Source: Eulemur rufifrons | Lineage: Eukaryota; Chordata; Mammalia; Primates; Lemuridae | Reading direction: 5' to 3' | NCBI RefSeq assembly: GCF_041146395.1 | Contig: NC_090990.1 | Span: forward strand, 44,588,001 to 44,652,000 | Length of the DNA: 64,000 nucleotides | Part shown: one piece after another, positions 55,290-64,000 of the stretch | How positions within the stretch are numbered: the stretch's first letter is position 1 | Layout of the letters: the number at the start of each line of letters is the position of its first letter | Program-made: the position numbers and the translations under genes | Notes under the pieces: generated by a model | Databases searched by the model: none | Told to the model about the DNA's origin: nothing | Seen by the model: only the letters and a program-made list of their open reading frames with translations

Positions 55290-55375
55290 TTTTGAAGATA
55301 GAGGCTATGGCTTATTTACTTTTTTAATCTCAACAGTGCTTAGTCAGAGACTGGCACTAAATAATTGCCTTCTGA
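55290..55375 (+). repeat. L2 3' end fragment
   Basis: 'gatagaggctatggcttatt', 'tctcaacagtgcttagtcag' and 'actggcactaaataattg' resemble the L2 terminus. Confidence 0.45.
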
Positions 55376-55379
55376 TCAA

Positions 55380-56305
55380 ACAATTACTTCAATTATCATT
55401 TGCCTGTTGGGGAACAAACAGTGATATGCCTGAGCTCACGGTGCCAAGAAATGGCAGAGATTGACCTTCAGCCTGCACAGCCCGTGAGGCTGCCTTAACT
55501 TAGAACTCTGGAATTCACAAAATGCACTGAGGACCATTAGAAAATCAAGTCCCCACAGATACATCATACGTGGCTCAATGCTGAACCACTCTCCTTAGGC
55601 TAGTCCCTGTTCTTCTGACCACCAACCTTGATGCTCGTCCTCCCATTTTTACCCTGACCTTGGTCTTTGGATGTAAACTCTGATCCTGTCGCTTTCGGTA
55701 AGGTTCTAATTTCCTTCCCACCCTCACTGACTCGGATTTCAAAAGTAATGGCCACCCCTGGGTTCACCTGGCTCTAAGGTCTTCCACTTTAGGGGCCCAC
55801 TGTCATCAGGCGGGACAGAACATAACCCAGGAATCTTTTCATTATGCTTGATAGTATCATTTTCTTTTTGTTCTGGCAACAGTTGGCTCATGTTAGGTAA
55901 CTAGCTATTTCATTTGGCTTTTGGTAATGCAGTATCCACCTGCAGCACTGGCTAAAAAGAGGTGGCAGAGGTTAGGGGCAGGCAACTCCATAGTACGCCT
56001 GGACCGACAACCTACTTGTGCAAATATTTCTCCTTTCCACTAGATAAATGAGGCACAGAAGGTGAGGGCTGCACATACGATTGTCTAAAAGAAGCAGAAG
56101 CTTAGGTAGCAACAGTCTCAAAACATTTAATGCTGGTGATTCTAGGTTCTTTCAAAACAAGACAAAACCAAAAAAAAATTGCTTGCTTTTAAAATAAATG
56201 AATGACATGGTCACACATAAAGATAGATGAAGCAAAATACTCACCATCAGGAGTACTTGTATTTTTTATGGTGGTTTTTATTTTGAACAGTTGGTTGGAT
56301 GGTTT
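55380..56305. other. Intron, nothing firmly recognised
   Basis: The start (to about 55500) may be a MIR 3' part ('tgcctgagctcacggtgcca'). 55560-55830 is moderately GC-rich unique sequence. No gene recognised. Confidence 0.4.
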
Positions 56306-56309
56306 TCAC

Positions 56310-56545
56310 CACTGTGAAGCAGTAAGGAGAGCCCAGGTTTTGAAATTGGACGTGTATTTAAACTTGGCTTGAAAATGTACCAGTGTGTGACCCGTAGCTC
56401 TGTGTGGTGACTCTGCTCATCAGTAAGCAGGAACAGCCCAGGCTTCTTTGCAGGGTCGCTGTCAGAGTCAAACAGGAGGTGCCAGCACTGTGACAGGCAC
56501 ACGGTGGACACACAACACAACAAATGCCTTTGAATAGGTGGCTCC
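56310..56545 (-). repeat. MIR SINE, antisense, diverged
   Basis: 'gaagcagtaaggagagccca', 'accagtgtgtgacccgtagc', 'ctcatcagtaagcaggaaca' fit reverse MIR with heavy divergence. Confidence 0.5.
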
Positions 56546-56549
56546 TGCT

Positions 56550-57635
56550 TGGTGGCCCTTACTTTCATGGTTATAAGATGGCCAGCAGGATTCTAAGGGT
56601 GGCCTTATGACCCTGAGCAGCCAGCTGTCGGCCTCCCACCTTAGCCCCAGAACTGACTGTATCCACAGTCACTACCAACCAGCCGGGGAAGCCGAACAAT
56701 CCCTTGGTCCATCTCAGGAAGCGAGACTCATCCAAGTCTGGAGATTGGTCTCTGCACTTAAGTCCTTCGGTTTTGGTTTCCTCATCAACACAACAGGAAA
56801 CTCAAATTTGGTGTTCCTTATGAAATAGTGTTGTAGGAATTTTGAAAGAGCTCTTGCCTCCTCGTATATACGAGCAATTTCTGCTTATAAATTGGTATGA
56901 CCTTTTAGTTTTGGTATTTTTTTAATCCTTTTCCTGAAATACCCACTGAAATAAACAAATTATCTTGAAGACGTATCATGCCATGAAAACACACCAAACA
57001 CACCATATTCACCATTGGTTGAGACATGTTTTCTCTGCTTCATTTTTAAAGTGCAGCACTACCCAGAACAGAAAGTTATTTTCTGCTTCTTTGAAGAGCT
57101 GTAACTTCTAACATCAGGCCATATGCCACTCAAACTGCTGGAGAGGTTGAGTGCTGCTCCAACAGCTCTTCATAGCAAGCACAGAGCAAGTATGCACGTG
57201 GAGAACTGGGAGGGTATCAGGGAGGAAGCACTGAGAGATCTTAGCCAGTTCCCAGGGGGTCGAATCCCAGCTAGAGGTAGGTCTCCCTAAACAGATCCAG
57301 ATGTGGGTGGAGTCAGCAACTCACAACAGTATTTGCAAGAACTCAATAGACCGCAGACGTCACCCTTGTGGCTTCTTCTGATAGGGAGATGGATGATGGG
57401 GCTTGAAGCTCTGGAACAGCCTTTAAGTGATGTATTTATAAGCCTTGGAAACACATGGACTCTTTGACATGAGTTTGTGGATGTTTTTATTATAATTTAA
57501 CACTGTTTTACTCAGCCATTTTTTTACATATTGTTTTTGCTTATGAAAAATCAAATCCTGTAACAAAGCTTACCATCCTCAGTGTCATTTAACTGGTTTT
57601 CTGATGTATGTTTTCTTATTGAAGCAACTAATTTA
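56550..57635. other. Intron, nothing recognised; inverted repeats at 57093-57171
   Basis: Unique-looking sequence. GAAGAGCTGT (57093-57102) pairs perfectly with ACAGCTCTTC (57162-57171), and CACTCAA (57127-57133) pairs with TTGAGTG (57147-57153) inside it. No known RNA recognised. Confidence 0.4.
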
Positions 57636-57644
57636 CCAGCTGGC

Positions 57645-57855
57645 ACTGTGACTTATAAGAGCTACCACTTCTCAGGGACCTGATGTGCCGGGCACCATGG
57701 TAGATGCTTCGCATGTATCATCAACAGCCATCACAACAACCCTGCAAGACAGTGTTATTGCCCCTTTTAATAGAAGAGAGAAATTGCATCTCCCAGAGGA
57801 GAAAAGAGTAGGAGTGGGATTGAAACCAGGCAGTTCAAACCTGGGCCCCTGACAT
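57645..57855 (+). repeat. MIR SINE
   Basis: 'gacctgatgtgccgggcacc', 'atcacaacaaccctgcaaga' and 'ttgaaaccaggcagttcaaa' are a good MIR match with most of its length. Confidence 0.75.
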
Positions 57856-57859
57856 TCTC

Positions 57860-58440
57860 TGGGGGAAAACTAAAAATAAAAAACTAACGCTGTGTTTTTC
57901 TCAATCCTCTGTTTTCCATGTGCCTGCCATATTTCTTCCTCATTTAGTGGCTTTTTAAATTCTATCACAGAATCAGGCTTCTTATTTTTCTTAATGCTTC
58001 TTATCTTTCCTGTATACACCAAACAACAAGTAAAACTAGGGGATAGACGATGGGCAGTAGTGTTTCCCAAGGTGATGCAGCGTGGTAAAAGGCCAAGGGT
58101 CCAATCAGGTAGAATCTGCTGAGAAGGCTCAGAAGATTAACAGTGGGAAGGAAGTAAAGCCAGAGGACCAAGGATGGGATCCAGGTTGGCATGCAGGCCC
58201 AGGACAGGGTAAAAAACAGCAAGTAGGGGCCAGAACAGTTGTACAGAACAGCTTTGGGATACTGGTGCATGAGCATATCAAAATGGCTTAGACTTAGCGC
58301 CTCAGGGCCCAGGCAGGCAAAGGGGTGTAGGGCCTGCTGCATGGGATGAACAGCAAATGAGCTCGTGTTGCGTGGTGTAGAATTCACAGTTCACCAATAG
58401 ACTAAAGTCATGAGGGACAGTGTCCGTCCATCATCTGGTC
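57860..58440. other. Intron, nothing recognised
   Basis: A 128-codon antisense frame (58001-58387) has no family resemblance and no splice or start context. Confidence 0.4.
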
Positions 58441-58444
58441 ATAA

Positions 58445-59075
58445 TGTGTATATTGTCTGTTGCTGCTGTAATAAGTTACACCAAGACAGTGGCTTCAGTT
58501 TATCATCTTGCAGTTCTGTAGGTCAGAAGTCCAGGTTTGCTTGACTGGTTTCTCTGCTCCAATGTTCACAAGGCCAAAACCAAGGGCTTTGATTTGGGAG
58601 ATTCTGGGAAAAATCTCTTTCCAAACTCATTCAAGTTGTTGGCCAAATTCATTCCATGCAGTTGTAGGACTAAGGTCCCTATTTCCTTCATGTCAGCCCG
58701 GGATCCTTCTCAGCTTCCGGAGGCCACCCATGTTCCCAGCTCATCACCCCCACCGCCATCTCTAAAGCCAGTGGTGGTGCATCAAGTCCTTCTCATGCTT
58801 TGAACCTCTCTGATTTCCATTTCTGCCCCATCTCTTCTACCATATCTCTTGAGTCACCCTTCTGCCTTCCTTTTTTGCTATTAAAGACTCATGTGATCAC
58901 CCTGGGTCCAACAGGATAACCCAGGGTAATCCCCTGTTTTAAGGCCAACTGGCTAGTAACTAATTCTACCGGCCAAGTCCCTTTATAGCAGTGTCTAGAT
59001 TAGTATTTGACTGAGTAACCAGGGGACAGGAATCTCGAGGGGACATCTTTATAATTCTTCCAACAGTAGCACATT
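58445..59075 (-). repeat. MLT1-type (ERVL-MaLR) LTR, antisense
   Basis: 'attgtctgttgctgctgtaa', 'ttgcagttctgtaggtcaga', 'catgtgatcaccctgggtcc', 'aggataacccagggtaatcc', 'ccggccaagtccctttatag' and a final 'aattcttccaacagtag' are in MLT1 reverse order. It is diverged and may be interrupted in the middle. Confidence 0.65.
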
Positions 59076-59079
59076 CATC

Positions 59080-59620
59080 TGCATTTCCCAAATCTGAATG
59101 GGTTTGGGGCAATGTCCAATGTTAGACTAGATTCTTGACACTGAAACCTCTAAACACTGTTGGGGAGATTTTTCCCCCTTTCTCTTCCAGGCTGCTGATT
59201 ATCTCAGACCTGTCCTCCAGTCTCTCCCTGCCCTCCAGAGGTTTCCTATAAATCTCTGATCCTCCTCATTGCCTTGTCCGTGAGCTCCACCTTCATTATT
59301 GACTGAACAAACAGCACTTTTGCTGCTCCTTTGTGTTCTGGAAAGCTTTCAGCTAATCCCCTTGAGTCTTGGATACCTCCATCAAGCTCTGATGACCCTA
59401 GAAAATCTCAGGGCTTGGGAATCCTATTTTCCTGTCTTTTATAATCTGTAGAGACCCCTTGGGAAGCTATTCCTGAGCCCTTTTTTTCCCTTACTGACAT
59501 ATATAATCAATTCATTTAACAACTGGGAAGGAAAAAAATTTAACTAATTACTAATACATTTGTTAATATTCTCAACTATTTTAGGGCCTATGTGCTTATA
59601 ATTCATAATACCAAGGTTTA
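59080..59620. other. Intron, mostly unassigned
   Basis: C/T-rich text at 59180-59330 may be an L2 remnant. No gene recognised. Confidence 0.35.
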
Positions 59621-59624
59621 GGGT

Positions 59625-59745
59625 AATCATTCCCACAATTTGTTGTGCATTAGGACCTTGATAAAATGCAAATTATTGGGCCTGCACCAAAGGTTCAGTA
59701 AATCTGGAGTAGGATCCCAGGAAATCTGCACTCAACTAGGATCTC
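59625..59745. repeat. MER5-like hAT element fragment
   Basis: 'ttgtgcattaggaccttgat', 'aaaatgcaaattattgggcc' and 'gttcagtaaatctggagtag' match the central part of the MER5/Charlie-type elements. The ends are not preserved. Confidence 0.55.
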
Positions 59746-59749
59746 AGGA

Positions 59750-60190
59750 AAGAGTTAAAATATGTCCAAGTTTGGACAGCTAGAAAGCAGCAGCAGGATT
59801 TAAGCTGAAGTCCAGGGTGAAGAGTTAGTATCTGTGTCTCCTTTTTACATAGGAAATGGAAGTGTGTAGGTTGATGAGAACTAAAGCTTCCCCAAGGAGT
59901 CCTTGCAAGTGGGTCCCCTACTGTGCTGTCCCTGGGCACTCACTCATCAAAGGCACTTTGCTTCTCCGCACCCCTACATATCTGTGCCTTTAACATTATC
60001 ATCCCAGTGCTGATGATCAACTTCCATCCTGGCTTCCCCACACTGGACTGCCACTCGGCTTCAGTAACCCTTGTTAAGACCCCATGGTACCCATAGCATG
60101 ATGAAGGAGCTACTTTGTGGCTGTGTTCCAATATATGAATGATATTGAGCCTTTCGTGAAATTCAAGAGAAAGAGAATGAACATTTATTA
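59750..60190. other. Intron, nothing recognised
   Basis: No gene or repeat family recognised. Confidence 0.4.
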
Positions 60191-60199
60191 AGAGAAAAG

Positions 60200-60500
60200 G
60201 AAATAAACTGAACATTTACTAAGTGCCACCTGTGTGCACCTAGTTGGCAATGTAAGAGCTAGAGGAGTATCTAGTTCTTGTAAACTCAGTACAGCTTACT
60301 GAAAAGTGATAGCTCATTTGCAAATGCTATGTCATTTAACCTCCACAATAATACTTTAAGGTATCTATTATCATTCCTATTTTGAACATGAAAAAAATTG
60401 AAACTGAGAGAGATTACAAAACTCATACACTGTCATGCAGCCAGTTAGAGAGAATGTCAAGGTTTAAACCCAGGTGTCCTACTCTAAAGCTCATTCTTTC
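60200..60500 (+). repeat. MIR SINE
   Basis: 'gaacatttactaagtgccac', 'gtcatttaacctccacaata', 'gaaactgagagagattacaa' and 'tcatgcagccagttagagag' give MIR order, with extra bases between the first two blocks (about 60250-60315). Confidence 0.7.
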
Positions 60501-60504
60501 CATT

Positions 60505-62415
60505 TATATGCAGTTCTCTTCTAAACACAAAAATGCCAGTGTTTACATAAACATTTTGTATCTGTAATCTAGAATGTTGAAATTATGCATTTTGCAGTTG
60601 TTTGCATTTTTTTGGCCATCGTATACAGCTTTCACACATCTCTAAATATTAATTATAAATGCTTTCTCTTACAGTTCTCCTCATTACACAATAACAAAAT
60701 AAATAAAATGTGCTTACCACTGCAACTCTCCATGGGCCTTCCCCACACATTTGACTGTCTCACCCAGACATTCAGAATAGGCATATGTACATCTATAAAC
60801 ACACTCCTTCCACTTAGGCTTCCTCCCCACTTCCTCTTATTGATGGAACCATTCAGCCTTCAGCTGGGCTATTGGCTCCTCTGGCCTATCCCAGCCTTCT
60901 TAGCCATTGCGAAGCTGTGCCTCCCCTAGGATATCTCTGGCACTCTCAGGGCATTGTCACCACCTCCCTTCTAAGACAGCTCCCCCAGGGTCCTATTCAG
61001 CCTCCCCAGCAGTCCACAGGGCAGGCACTCCTTAGAAAGTTCCATCATGGGCTGGCTGCGCTGAGGTCTGTGGTATCTGGGAGAAAATCAGATGGACTTA
61101 ATGATCATCTGCCTTTCTGTCTTCTCCATCTGTATATCAGGTGAGATGTCAAGGAAGCAGGGACCCCAGACCACCACAGTATCTTTGCACTCAGAGAGAA
61201 ATATCTTTCACTAAGTCACATTTCAACACCATGGCTCTGGTGTCAAAGCAATGTTGGAAATGGCTACAGGAGAACTATGTTTGCTGCTTTCCTTTTGATA
61301 CTGAGTACCTTCCCCATCATGATCCATGTAATAACTCCCTTCTAGAGTTTCTTCCTTTCAAGGATGGCTGTGTTTGTTTTCTGTATCAGAAAAAGAAAAG
61401 CTATATCACCCATACTGTGTCCCTTTTTGCTATAGCTGCTAGCAAGCTCAAGAGTTAAATTTAGTGCTCAATTACATTGATGATCTCATTCTCAGTTTCT
61501 GAAAAAAATTATCTTCCCTTTTCTTCTCTATGATTTCTGAGCTCTGGAGGCACTGGAAATTTAGAGAAGGGTCCATGCTGTCTTTTTGCTTGAGTATCAT
61601 TGCTTTTCAGAAGTTCTTGTGGCTGTCTGCTGGGGATTAAGGGAGTTAATTTCAGCTATGTCACACGCCTTCTCTCTTAGGGATTCTTACTAATCGAGAA
61701 GGATAGCAGCACCATTATCAGTATCATTGGACAATGCACTGAGGTTCCTAATAAATACTGAGAAGGGAATGCATCTTATATACAAAGCCAAATTTCACCC
61801 CTGCCCCCATCACAAATTATCCAAATTGGGTTTTCAGGACCCATCTGTGGCCCATGGCCTGACCACTTCCCAGTGGTAACCAGAGAGAGGAAGGCAGAGG
61901 GAGGCGGCCTCCCAGACTGGCTCCAGAGGGGTGCTCCAAGCTGTGGCCCAGTCCGCTTCTCGGATAGACCAGCAGCAGAGGCCAGCACGGGAGAGAGAAA
62001 CCAACGTGCGTAGGGACCCTCACCACCTCAGGACCACTGCCTGCCATGGCGCAGGTGGTTCCCACAGGTGTTTCACTGAGGAGGCTTGTGACTGGGCTGA
62101 AATCCTATTTACTCTGCACCTTTTTATAGTTCATTCTCTCAGATGGGGTGCCTTTTTCTGATTCACACAGAGGCTGTGTATGAGCCACAGGGACCGCACT
62201 GCCTCTGCTGAGGAAGGGTAAGTGTGGGAGCATGGCGTGCGCGTCTAAAAGTGTTCTTCCAGTGCTCTTTTCCTTGGGGCCTGGTGCAAGTGTCCTCTCC
62301 TCTGTGAGTGGGTGAGGAGCCAAGTTAGTAAATATTGTCCGCCTATAGTTGTAGATTTCTACAAAGAAGGATAGGACATTAGGAGAGAGTCGTGTCCAAA
62401 AGGAGAAAAGGAGCA
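60505..62415. other. Intron, mostly unassigned
   Basis: 60720-61010 is C/T-rich and may hold an L2 remnant. 61800-62080 is GC-rich unique sequence with overlapping antisense frames of 70-82 codons. No exon of FGGY or any other gene was recognised. Confidence 0.35.
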
Positions 62416-62424
62416 TTGAATTGT

Positions 62425-62610
62425 CACTAGTCCACACATTCTGCAGTATTAACTCAGTGCCTACTATGTGCCAGGCACAGCGCCAGGCATCCGGGATACT
62501 TCAGGGAACAAGACCAAGTCTGCCAGAATTCCCAGGTTCGGGTTTCCATTCTCTGTGTTCCCTCAGGCAAGTTATTTCCTCCCCTGTGAAATGCAGTTCT
62601 GTAAGGTCAG
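62425..62610 (-). repeat. L2 3' end and adjoining MIR-like piece, antisense
   Basis: 'actcagtgcctactatgtgc', 'caggcacagcgccaggcatc' and 'acttcagggaacaagaccaa' are the reverse L2 terminus. 62540-62610 looks like a MIR scrap ('tccctcaggcaagttatttc'). Confidence 0.65.
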
Positions 62611-62614
62611 CGTC

Positions 62615-62835
62615 CTTCGTGTTCTCTCCTGCTTTCAGCATTCTTCCCCTATGTCTAGCTCTCCGAGGAACTTCCTGATGGAGGATAGAGTTCCTCTCTG
62701 GTCTCTTATTCAAATTTTGTATCTTCCCGTGTGTTAAATTCAAAGCCATAGTTCTCATCTGATTGCCCTGTTATTTGCCAAGAAAAACTAGCAGCGGGCA
62801 GCTCCGCTGAATTGAAGAATCTCCTCATTCACAGA
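62615..62835. other. Intron, nothing recognised
   Basis: No gene or repeat family recognised. Confidence 0.4.
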
Positions 62836-62839
62836 CTTA

Positions 62840-63250
62840 GGTGAGTCATTCGGAAGCCGGAGCATGAGATGCTGAGTGAGGAAGGAGGAGAGGAGAGGCT
62901 GGGGAGGGAGTGAAGACCAACCAGGAGAGGTAAAGGAGGCTGTGAAGGCATTCCCACTGAGAAAGGAGGCCAGGGGAGAAGTTGTAACAGGGAGTGACAG
63001 GGCCAGATTTGCATTTGAGAACAATCAGTCTGGCTCCATTGCAGCGAGGAGCACAATTAGAGACAGGGAGATTTGCTCAGGGGTTTTCTCAGCAATTAGG
63101 AAGAGCATAACAGTGGCCTGAATTAAGGAAGTGGATGACCGTGAGGACAAAGAAAAGACGGATTTGAAGAAGTTTGGGGAGATCAAATGTAGAGGTTGAT
63201 AAAATCTGCACAGAGAGGGAGGATTCAAGAAAGAGGGCCCCCAGGTTTCT
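62840..63250 (-). repeat. L2 LINE fragment, antisense
   Basis: 'gggagtgacagggccagatt', 'tgcatttgagaacaatcagt', 'ctggctccattgcagcgagg' correspond to the L2 3' region in reverse. The 5' part is diverged. Confidence 0.55.
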
Positions 63251-63254
63251 GGTT

Positions 63255-64000
63255 TGGGCCACTGAATGGTGTCTGTGCCCTGGAACATGCCAATCCGAGT
63301 TGGGGGCGGAATCTGGAGAGAATACTTAAATGGGGCTGGAGGTGAAGGAAAGGACCTCGGTAGAACACTCAGCTCCCCGTTTTGATGCAGACAGCGTGCC
63401 CACACCTGGCTGAGCTCGGGACTGTGCACACTGTCGGAGCTGAGTAAGTGCATGTTATGTGAATTAATTTTATAATGTGAGTCTTAAGTGAGCTACAGTA
63501 TTGGTACCCACAATCTTCAAGCCAGGCTTGGAGAAACCAGCATCTTTCACCTTCTAGAAACGTCCTGAGACAACACCTTGATGAATGAGAGATGTGAAGG
63601 TGGGACTGTGAACAAGCCTTGAAGGCATTCCGATCCCACATCCTGTCCAGTTCTGGAATCTCTCAGAGACTGACATATTCCATATAGGCATATGATTCTG
63701 ATCGACTTTAATGAGATTCCCTTGCAAACCACAGATTCTAAATTATCCTCTTGTAGGTATAATATTTATAGGAGACATATTACTTTACCCTGAATACCCC
63801 TACGCACCGTTACACTGAATTCTGACAGTAGCAGGACTCAGAATCAGATCATCTTGTACTGGAATGCCCCCGTTACATGTTGATTTCTTGTAAGCCACAG
63901 AAAATAGGTATTTGTAAGAAAAGGACATTTTTTTAAAAACAAAGGTATTTACCATGCTAAAAAATATCAAACACAATCTTCCTATAGTGTTTATTTTATT
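63255..64000. other. Intron at window end, nothing recognised
   Basis: Antisense frames of 61-142 codons overlap here and have no family resemblance. The expected next FGGY exon was not found. Confidence 0.4.

Larger units (their letters stand above)
1..64000 (+). other. FGGY: Internal part of the FGGY gene (exons plus large introns)
   Basis: Three coding exons on the + strand, separated by introns of 13,810 and 14,049 bp, translate into one continuous stretch of the FGGY carbohydrate kinase. FGGY is known as a gene of several hundred kilobases with very large introns, so a 64-kb window with only three exons fits. No promoter, first exon, last exon or polyadenylation site of the gene was recognised here. 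All other entries below are intronic. The gene identity rests on protein recognition from memory, not on a database search. Confidence 0.93.

Noticed and set aside
58001..58387. 128-codon antisense frame
   Set aside because: Hydrophobic-looking but with no homology I recognise and no start or splice context.
63025..63453. 142-codon antisense frame
   Set aside because: Overlaps an antisense L2 fragment; no family resemblance.
50772..64000. Search for the next FGGY exon (VTGLKLSQDL block)
   Set aside because: No matching translation next to an acceptor site was seen; the intron probably continues past the window.
1..64000. CRISPR arrays, operons, phage or bacterial systems
   Set aside because: No spaced direct repeats or dense coding; the sequence is vertebrate intron throughout.

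Overview
This window is mammalian nuclear DNA, almost all of it intron. The only gene I can support is FGGY (FGGY carbohydrate kinase domain-containing protein, a D-ribulokinase). It lies on the + strand as three consecutive coding exons at 22595-22702, 36513-36574 and 50624-50771. The exons join in a consistent reading frame (108 + 62 + 148 nt, 106 codons), have AG/GT splice borders, and encode the start of the C-terminal FGGY kinase domain. The start and end of the gene lie outside the window. The four intron pieces are 1-22594 (partial), 22703-36512, 36575-50623 and 50772-64000 (partial).

The organism looks like a primate or close relative, but probably not human. MER1/Charlie3-type hAT elements and an L1PB/L1MA-type L1 point to a primate. 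I found no Alu element in 64 kb, which would be surprising in an ape or monkey. The translated exons differ from the human protein, as I remember it, at two positions (A for V in QAKATA, V for I in QSVY). A short, relatively well-preserved L1 3' end inside an older L1 resembles strepsirrhine (lemur/galago) L1 tails. This placement is inference.

Layout: 1-22.6 kb is intron with old L1 ends, MLT1 LTRs, many L2 and MIR fragments, a palindromic hAT-like element at 13.6 kb, and a solo LTR splitting an L2 at 21.1-21.6 kb. 22.7-36.5 kb holds more L2/MIR and a three-level nest at 28.6-31.4 kb (L1M interrupted by MLT1, which is interrupted by MER1). 36.6-50.6 kb holds an L1 interrupted by a small L1 tail and by a MER1 with a perfect 8-bp target duplication, then an L1M 3' region, an L2 reverse-transcriptase fragment, and a run of antisense L2 fragments at 45.4-47.3 kb. 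50.8-64 kb is low in recognisable repeats apart from L2, MIR, one MLT1 and one MER5-like piece.

I found no RNA gene, CRISPR array, operon or second protein-coding gene. The open reading frames of 60-180 codons outside the exons look like chance or repeat-derived frames. One exception worth a check is the frame that runs from the third exon through its donor site for 102 intronic codons. I found no clear undescribed biological system. The best leads are an unidentified polyA retrocopy at 2.4-2.8 kb, the dated nest of transposons, that intron-retention frame, and a few structured or GC-rich unique segments that could be regulatory.
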